From Alcanivoracaceae bacterium (GTDB lineage Bacteria; Pseudomonadota; Gammaproteobacteria; Pseudomonadales; Alcanivoracaceae), in the NCBI GenBank assembly GCA_029213045.1, contig JARGPN010000001.1, positions 124,001 to 188,000 of the forward strand: a stretch of 64,000 nucleotides of DNA. The letters are read 5' to 3'. The stretch's first letter is position 1; each line of letters opens with the position of its first letter. The position numbers and the translations under genes were made by a program. This document shows, piece after piece, positions 58,148-62,457 of the stretch. The notes under the pieces were generated by a model. That model was given only the letters and a program-made list of their open reading frames with translations, made no database searches and was not told where the DNA came from.

Positions 58148-58385
58148 TTGAATCACCCTCAATTTCTTCTTTTATATGCTCTGCCAAACCACCAAGCTCC
58201 ACATTAAAGAACTCGCACAATTTATCGAGTACTTCAGTTGTAGTGTTATAGCCTTTTTGATTAGAGACTTTCGATAGTGTGGTTCTATGAATTCCAGTAG
58301 CCTTGGAGATTTCCTCTAAGGTGATACGTCGGCTCTCCTGGAACTCCTTTTCAGCAATTAGTTCTTTCAAGCGAAATCTGATCAT
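58137..58385 (-). CDS. XRE-family (Cro/C1-type) small regulator
   Basis: An 82-residue DNA-binding protein. The HTH is in RITLEEISKATGIHRTTLSKVSNQKGYNTTTEVLDKLCEFF (about 22-62). It is the first gene of the operon and its 3' end overlaps the helicase gene. GAGG lies 8 bases before the ATG. The promoter and a 34-base palindrome lie just upstream, so the protein probably controls its own operon. Confidence 0.88.
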   Translation of the reverse strand: MIRFRLKELIAEKEFQESRRITLEEISKATGIHRTTLSKVSNQKGYNTTTEVLDKLCEFFNVELGGLAEHIKEEIEGDSNEN

Positions 58386-58411
58386 TCAGGCGCCTCGTCT
58401 GTGAATGTTTA

Positions 58412-58439
58412 AATATATCAAAGTTCAAATATAGATCAA
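58412..58439 (-). promoter_or_regulatory. Promoter of the defence operon
   Basis: On the minus strand TTGATC (-35, 58434-58439) and TATATT (-10, 58412-58417) are 16 bases apart. TTTGAT/TTTGAA motifs repeat within it. Transcription would start about 20 bases before the XRE start codon. Confidence 0.6.
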
Positions 58440-58441
58440 AC

Positions 58442-58475
58442 ATTACAAATGATGCGCGTGCGCATCATTTGTAAT
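58442..58475. repeat. 34-bp perfect palindrome upstream of the XRE promoter
   Basis: Two perfect 16-base arms, ATTACAAATGATGCGC and its complement, are separated by GT. The palindrome ends two bases from the -35 box, a position suited to an operator or activator site. It lies 57 bases from the XRE start codon. Confidence 0.7.
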
Positions 58476-58675
58476 TTGGAGCACTGATAGCACTTCTGAG
58501 ATAGCCGATGACAGCTTAGATAGGCTGGCGCTTTATGCTTGCCCCTTCTGTGGAGGCTCAATGCACCTTTGGACAGCCATAACCGGCTCCGGGTCGGAGC
58601 CAAGAGTTCAATTTATAGCCGCGCGACCCGTTTTTTTGGTATTATTTCCCTCTCATTGTCGTCGGCTGATGCGTT

Positions 58676-58849
58676 ATGTCTGACCTTTCTCTCGAAGCCA
58701 AAAAGGCCTATTTTTCTAAGGTGCAGCGCAGCAATTATGCGGCTAGCTTGCGGCTGGAGGGTTTCACGGTGAAAGAAGACGGTGTGAAGCATAGGTCACG
58801 TAAAGCGGCTGTTCTTGCTCATACTCGGCGAGTCAAAGCTGAGGGCTGA
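58676..58849 (+). CDS. yhfG: YhfG-family Fic antitoxin-like protein
   Basis: A 57-residue protein beginning MSDLSLEAKKAYFSKVQRSN, with the YhfG pattern of LEAKKAYFSKVQRSNYAASL and RLEGF. YhfG proteins bind and restrain a downstream Fic enzyme in a FicTA-type module. The frame ends at TGA 58847-58849 and a broken fic reading frame begins three bases later, the normal gene order. The start codon ATG has only a weak ribosome site. Confidence 0.72.
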   Translation: MSDLSLEAKKAYFSKVQRSNYAASLRLEGFTVKEDGVKHRSRKAAVLAHTRRVKAEG

Positions 58850-58851
58850 AT

Positions 58852-59050
58852 ATGGACAAGTATGGGGTAGGGCAGTTATTGCTACCCCGACAGTGATGTT
58901 CTGAAAAACCTGCTCGGCCTCGAAGACGAAGGGGCGTTATCAGGGGCCGAGCGCTAAATTACGGCTCTCGCCGCTGAAGATATCGAATTAGAATCCCCTC
59001 CTTACAATCTCACGACCCTCCAGCAAGAATCTCGGGACAGCCATCAGTGA
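58852..59050 (+). pseudogene. Decayed fic gene (N-terminal part only)
   Basis: ATG at 58852 gives MDKYGVGQ. After a frameshift the text continues YCYPDSDVLKNLLGLEDEG, then ALSGAER and a TAA stop, and ITALAAEDIELESPPYNLTT and LQQ, as in the N-terminal region of YhfG-linked Fic proteins. The frame then fails and the HPFxxGNGR catalytic motif is absent. At least one frameshift, one nonsense codon and a truncation are present. The remaining sequence to about 59190 holds nothing recognisable. Confidence 0.72.
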
Positions 59051-59190
59051 TTATGGGATTGAGGCCTTTGGGGGTATTTGAATCGTTTGTACATCAAAGG
59101 CATGGCTGGGTAGCCTCCGCGTTGATTTCCCAAAGCTCTATGGCTCAGTTGTTCACCGCATGTCGGTGATGCCCAGTAGTAGATAGACAG

Positions 59191-59226
59191 TACCCAATAT
59201 GGGTCATATAGTACCCATATTGGGTA
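59191..59226 (+). promoter_or_regulatory. Nested dyad operator before the HTH-nucleotidyltransferase gene
   Basis: TACCCAATATGGGT (59191-59204) and ACCCATATTGGGTA (59213-59226) are perfect inverted copies 8 bases apart. Each half is itself an ACCCA-n3-TGGGT palindrome. The site lies 32 bases before the GTG start and a T-run follows, so it could be an autoregulatory operator or, less likely, a terminator. Confidence 0.6.
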
Positions 59227-59258
59227 TTTTTTTGGCTCCATAATTCGAGGGTGCACAG

Positions 59259-59837
59259 GTGGCGACAAGCATAGGCGATGCGCTGTTTACTAAGGCGCAA
59301 CAAAAGGTGCTGGGGCTGTTTTTCGGTCGGCCGGATAAGAGCTTTTATGTCAACGAGGTGGTGCGCTTTGCTGCTATGGGCAAGGGTGTGATTAGCCGCG
59401 AGTTGGCTAAGTTGGCGGGCGCGGGCTTGTTGGTGGTGAGTAAGCAGGGCAATCAAAATCATTATCAGGCTAATGCCGCGTCGCCGGTGTTTCATGATTT
59501 GGTTGAGATCGTTAAAAAAACCTTTGGTGTGACTGGGGTGTTGCAAGCGGCGTTAGCGCCAGTATTGCCCCAGTGCGAGCATGCCTTTATTTACGGCTCG
59601 ATGGCCAAGGGCGGGGGCCATGCTGGCAGTGATGTTGACGTCATGCTGGTGGGGAGTGAGCTAGGTTACAGCGATATTATGCGCTTGCTAGAAGGGGCTG
59701 AAACGCAATTGCAGCGGCCTGTTAACCCGACGATCTATACACCCTCCGAGTTCGCTGAACGCTTGGCTGATGGGCAGAGCTTTGTAACGAAGGTGATGGC
59801 GCAGCCGCGAATGGATTTATTGCAGAGTGATGCTTAG
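59259..59837 (+). CDS. HTH-nucleotidyltransferase (MNT-type) protein
   Basis: A 192-residue protein. Residues about 10-70 are a winged helix (FYVNEVVRFAAMGKGVISRELAKLAGAGLLVV), and residues about 107-190 form a minimal nucleotidyltransferase domain with YGSMAKGGGHAGSDVDVML (G-S, then D-x-D at 125/127). Such proteins are antitoxin or regulator partners of HEPN-type proteins. It starts with GTG, close after a nested dyad that it may bind. The partner-like gene behind it is truncated. Confidence 0.8.
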   Translation: MATSIGDALFTKAQQKVLGLFFGRPDKSFYVNEVVRFAAMGKGVISRELAKLAGAGLLVVSKQGNQNHYQANAASPVFHDLVEIVKKTFGVTGVLQAALAPVLPQCEHAFIYGSMAKGGGHAGSDVDVMLVGSELGYSDIMRLLEGAETQLQRPVNPTIYTPSEFAERLADGQSFVTKVMAQPRMDLLQSDA

Positions 59838-59882
59838 CAGGGATATTTAACAAGGATGTTTTACACCAAGGCAGGAGCCAAC

Positions 59883-59990
59883 ATGGAAGTACTCGATAAT
59901 TTAGTCCGCATTCATCAATTAAAAATCGAACCCGCGTCCGTCAGCAATCCAGCTGCAGATCTGCATGCTCAGCCGTGTCGATCGATTTAG
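59883..59990 (+). pseudogene. Truncated partner (HEPN-like) of the nucleotidyltransferase gene
   Basis: A 35-codon frame with AGGAG 7 bases before ATG starts MEVLDNLVRIHQLKIEPAS. This resembles the N-terminus of HEPN-like partner proteins that follow HTH-MNT genes (--LDNLV-I-QLK-E). After about 20 residues the similarity stops and TAG ends the frame at 59988-59990. No continuation is visible before the convergent hipA end, so the partner has lost most of its length. Confidence 0.5.
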
Positions 59991-60063
59991 GTCCCAACGG
60001 CTCGACGGGCAGGGCGATGATCCCAGTTGCCATTGTTTGATCTACGACAGACGCACAGCCTAG

Positions 60064-61320
60064 CTACACCCACTCGCGTAGCGCTTTCTCTACTTGTTTC
60101 TTGACGATGTTCTGAACGCTCGCCAATGACGGCAAGTTGCCATGGGTATCCTGAAACGCTGCCAGCCAGTCGTCGGCGTTGTCATGCAGGCGCTCCGCCT
60201 GCGCGCGTATCAGTCGCTGGATCAGTCTGGGTGCCACGCCAAGCTGCGCGGCAAATTCGTCCCAGTGATTGCGATGCAGGTTTTGCGGGTCGTCCTTGCT
60301 GCCTACCGGCAAGGCCAGCCGATGGCTGACGCGTGGAATCGCGAGCGTACAGACCAGGTCGTAGAACGGCGCCAGTTGCCAGCCGCCGCCGTCCACGGCC
60401 AGTAGCGACAGGTTTTTCAGGTGGCCGTCGGCATTGCCGGCGAGGGCGTTGAATATCTGCCAGTTCGCCAGCGTTTGTATGTCTTTGGCCGGTTGTACCG
60501 AATGCTCGCGCAGCAGGTTGGCGATGTTGGCAAACGCGTCGGGTGAGCCGGTGTACTTGTCGGTGCGGGAGAGGCCTTGTGCCTGACACAGGTCCTCTTG
60601 ATGCAGGCGAACGACGTGGCCGTCATGCTGCTGGCGATCAAAGCGTTGCCCCAGCGACAGCAGGTGCTCGCCGAGGGTGATCAGTTCAACCGGTGCGGCG
60701 GGCAATGCCAGTTGTGTGGCCAGGTAGGTGGTGTAGGCCTCGACCAGTGGGACATTGCGCAGGTCCTGCACGGGTAGTTTGAGAATGTGGGTAGAGGCTG
60801 CGCCCTGTGCCGGCAGAGAGAATTGCCAGTTGCCGTTGTGCTGCATTGCTCGCACGGCAAGTTTGTCCTGGGCGCCGGCCAGTGACAGCCGTGGTGGCTC
60901 GTCGCCGGCCACCCACTGGCCGCGTCCGGTGCGGATGGCGTCTTCCAGTACCTGGTTGTCCAGTGTGGTGGCGCTGTCGGCCTGGGTCGTGGGCGCCTGT
61001 CCGTCGGGCAACAATTGCAGGGCGCCAGCGCAATCGCCGCCGAGCTTTTCGAGCAGCAGGAAATCGTCATCGGCGATGCCCAGTCGGCGTACCAGACGAT
61101 CGCGGGCGCCGCCCTCGGGCAGCAGGTTGGCAAAGAAATGGTGGCCGCGCAGGTCCGGCGGCAGAAAATCCCCGGTCTCGTTCAGGGGCAGGGAGCAGGA
61201 AATCGGCCAGCCGGACGTCAGCCAGCTTCCGTCGTAGACAAAGGCCATTTGCCGGGTGGGGTTGGCAATAAGCCGGCCTACTTGCTGATGCTGATACCAG
61301 ACCGTCAGGGTATTAGTCAT
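60064..61320 (-). CDS. hipA: HipA-family serine/threonine kinase toxin
   Basis: A 418-residue HipA kinase. The N-terminal subdomain LTVWYQHQQVGRLIAN and the FFANLLPEGGARDRLVRRLG block are typical. SLAGAQDKLAV (about residue 142) is the ATP-binding loop. Catalytic ALAGNADGHLKNLSLL and the metal motif APFYDLVCTLAIP (about 290-330) are intact. E. coli HipA phosphorylates glutamyl-tRNA synthetase and causes persistence. ATG at 61320 overlaps the end of hipB by 8 bases. GC is high, unlike the neighbouring restriction operon. Confidence 0.92.
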   Translation of the reverse strand: MTNTLTVWYQHQQVGRLIANPTRQMAFVYDGSWLTSGWPISCSLPLNETGDFLPPDLRGHHFFANLLPEGGARDRLVRRLGIADDDFLLLEKLGGDCAGALQLLPDGQAPTTQADSATTLDNQVLEDAIRTGRGQWVAGDEPPRLSLAGAQDKLAVRAMQHNGNWQFSLPAQGAASTHILKLPVQDLRNVPLVEAYTTYLATQLALPAAPVELITLGEHLLSLGQRFDRQQHDGHVVRLHQEDLCQAQGLSRTDKYTGSPDAFANIANLLREHSVQPAKDIQTLANWQIFNALAGNADGHLKNLSLLAVDGGGWQLAPFYDLVCTLAIPRVSHRLALPVGSKDDPQNLHRNHWDEFAAQLGVAPRLIQRLIRAQAERLHDNADDWLAAFQDTHGNLPSLASVQNIVKKQVEKALREWV

Positions 61321-61561
61321 GAGCGCGGCCCTTTCTTGGCCTGGCAATCAGGTCCACGCCGGCCAGCTGGGCGATCTCCAGCGCCAGGCCCAGCCGGGCG
61401 GTTTCCTTGCCGCGCTCCAGTTCGGACACAAAGCGGGTGCCGACGCCGGCAATTGCGGCCAGCTCCGCCTGGGTCAGGCCCTGAGCCAGGCGGGCAGCGC
61501 GGATCTGGCTGCCGAAGTCCTGCGCCGAGCGTATGGGGGGCGGGGGCTGGGTGGTTGGCAT
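61313..61561 (-). CDS. hipB: HipB-like antitoxin/repressor
   Basis: An 82-residue XRE-family protein. The HTH is in IRAARLAQGLTQAELAAIAGVGTRFVSELERGK (about 20-52), and the C-terminal GRAHD tail is short. It neutralises HipA and represses the operon. ATG at 61561 has AGGA upstream. Three evenly spaced GATC-centred palindromes upstream are its likely operators. Confidence 0.9.
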   Translation of the reverse strand: MPTTQPPPPIRSAQDFGSQIRAARLAQGLTQAELAAIAGVGTRFVSELERGKETARLGLALEIAQLAGVDLIARPRKGRAHD

Positions 61562-61577
61562 AGCGGCGTTCCTGGAA

Positions 61578-61691
61578 ATTCCTGATCGGGAATAATTGCA
61601 TGGTTTTTGTTCGGTTTCTAGGTTTTGATACTGATCGGGAATAAATTTGTGGAATGGGGTGCTTTTTGCCTGGATATTACCGATCGGTAGT
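61578..61691 (-). promoter_or_regulatory. Three evenly spaced hipBA operators
   Basis: The sites are ATTCCTGATCGGGAAT (61578-61593), GATACTGATCGGGAAT (61627-61642) and ATTACCGATCGGTAGT (61676-61691). Each has a GATC centre and the centres are exactly 49 bases apart. The first lies 16 bases before the hipB start codon. They differ from the E. coli TATCC-n8-GGATA operator. Confidence 0.7.
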
Positions 61692-61841
61692 TTTTTCTGG
61701 GGGATGCAAAAGGCATGGTTGGGCGTTGAGACGCATGCATATAGGAAGTGCTGACTTGGAGTGTTGTCACCAGGTCCTTGTTGGCTGGTGGCAGCGGCGG
61801 ATTGCCGGAGATTTCGTTAGCCGACAGTGTTAGTGGAAGGG

Positions 61842-61863
61842 CAGGGCGTAGCCCTGGCTTTTT
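61842..61863 (+). terminator. Intrinsic terminator (plus strand)
   Basis: The stem CAGGGC / GCCCTG with a GTA loop is followed by GCTTTTT. No gene is seen on the plus strand before it (61694-61840), so it may be what is left of a transcript lost with an insertion. Confidence 0.55.
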
Positions 61864-61869
61864 ATAAAA

Positions 61870-61983
61870 CCGGCGGGAAGATTCGCTAATCGCTTTTGGC
61901 GATTAGCTCACCCCTTCGGGGCCGCACGCGTTGCGTGCGTTCTGCGCGAAATAGTTATTTCGCTTGTCGAACCCGAACGCGGG
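61870..61983. repeat. Array of perfect short hairpins flanked by T-arm-like halves
   Basis: Five hairpins follow each other: GCTAATCGC/GCGATTAGC (61885-61907), CCCC-TTCG-GGGG-type (61911-61921), CGCACGC/GCGTGCG (61923-61939), GCGAAATA/TATTTCGC (61946-61963) and CCCG/CGGG (61972-61983). On the minus strand the array sits between GGGTTCGAC (61974-61966) and CGAATCTTCCCGCCGG (61885-61870), which look like two halves of a tRNA/tmRNA T-arm. Confidence 0.7.
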
Positions 61984-62005
61984 GTCTCATCCACACCAAC
62001 TCGAC

Positions 62006-62059
62006 CCAAATACTAAAAAGGGCCCACTCCTTTCGGAGTGAGCCCTTTTTAGTATTTGG
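62006..62059. terminator. Long bidirectional terminator hairpin at the ssrA-like end
   Basis: An almost perfect 25-position stem (one C/A mismatch) with loop TTTC spans 54 bases. The left arm begins CCAAATACTAAAAAGGGC and the right arm ends CCCTTTTTAGTATTTGG. It overlaps the terminal CCA of the tmRNA-like fragment and would be the original ssrA terminator. Confidence 0.8.
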
Positions 62060-62088
62060 TGGAGCCGGCGGGAGACTAACCCGCTAGC
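62057..62088 (-). other. tmRNA (ssrA) 3'-end-like fragment, probable att site
   Basis: On the minus strand the end reads GCGGGTTAGTCTCCCGC and then CGGCTCCACCA. The 5-bp T-stem and 7-base T-loop are kept and the acceptor and CCA match tmRNA 3' ends (GCGGGTTCGACTCCCGC in intact genes). The T-loop has lost the invariant C and A of TTCGA. No tmRNA body or tag frame adjoins it. Integrases often use the ssrA 3' end as attachment site, so this fits an att remnant. Confidence 0.6.
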
Positions 62089-62457
62089 CATAACCATTTG
62101 ATTTATAAGCCAGCTTCCCGGGCGCTAGGCGGCGGTACCTTCGAAAATTGTACCACAGAAATGTCTATGAAACCGGTTTCATTTTTTGGAAATTGGACCT
62201 AGAGGGTTTGGCCTCAAAGGGCAGATTTCTGAGCGTTAGCGGCTAGGGCGAGCCCAATTGATTTGTGGGTGGTCATAATGACTATTCCGGACCCAGACGC
62301 TCTAGGGCTAGAAGAAGAGCCTCACGCCTAGAACAAAAAGCTTCGGGTGACTGCTCGTCTTGTCGGACTCGGCTGGATCGATATCCATCTCGATGCCCGA
62401 ATTATGAACCCTTTTCAAGAAGTAGCGCCATGCTCCCTCCTGTCCCTCTTTCCCCTT
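62089..62457. other. Gap after the att-like site, 369 bases, no gene seen
   Basis: It contains a loopless 16-base palindrome ATGAAACCGGTTTCAT with a T-run (62167-62188) and otherwise nothing recognisable. Open frames here lack ribosome sites and resemblance to known proteins. No integrase is present. Confidence 0.5.

Noticed and set aside
49131-58385. DISARM system
   Set aside because: The SNF2 helicase and methylase recall DISARM class 1, but there is no drmA, drmB or drmC, and the nuclease partner is a Res-type helicase-nuclease.
58480-58675. A zinc-ribbon protein fragment with CPFCGG text before yhfG
   Set aside because: The frame has no convincing start or ribosome site and the likeness is limited to the CxxC motif; it could be a transposase remnant but cannot be supported.
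48930-59050. The Fic C-terminal fragment at 48.9 kb and the fic N-terminal remnant at 58.9 kb as halves of one gene split by insertion of the restriction operon
   Set aside because: Both read on the plus strand but in the wrong order (C-terminal part on the left), and the YhfG-linked Fic type normally lacks this winged-helix end. They are better seen as two different genes.
61881-61983. Integron attC site
   Set aside because: The hairpins do not show the R/L box core pairs with GTTRRRY ends, and no integron integrase or cassette genes are nearby.
61964-62100. Intact tRNA or tmRNA gene
   Set aside because: Only the T-arm and acceptor 3' end are present. The T-loop lacks the invariant TTCGA and no D-arm, anticodon or tag reading frame adjoins.
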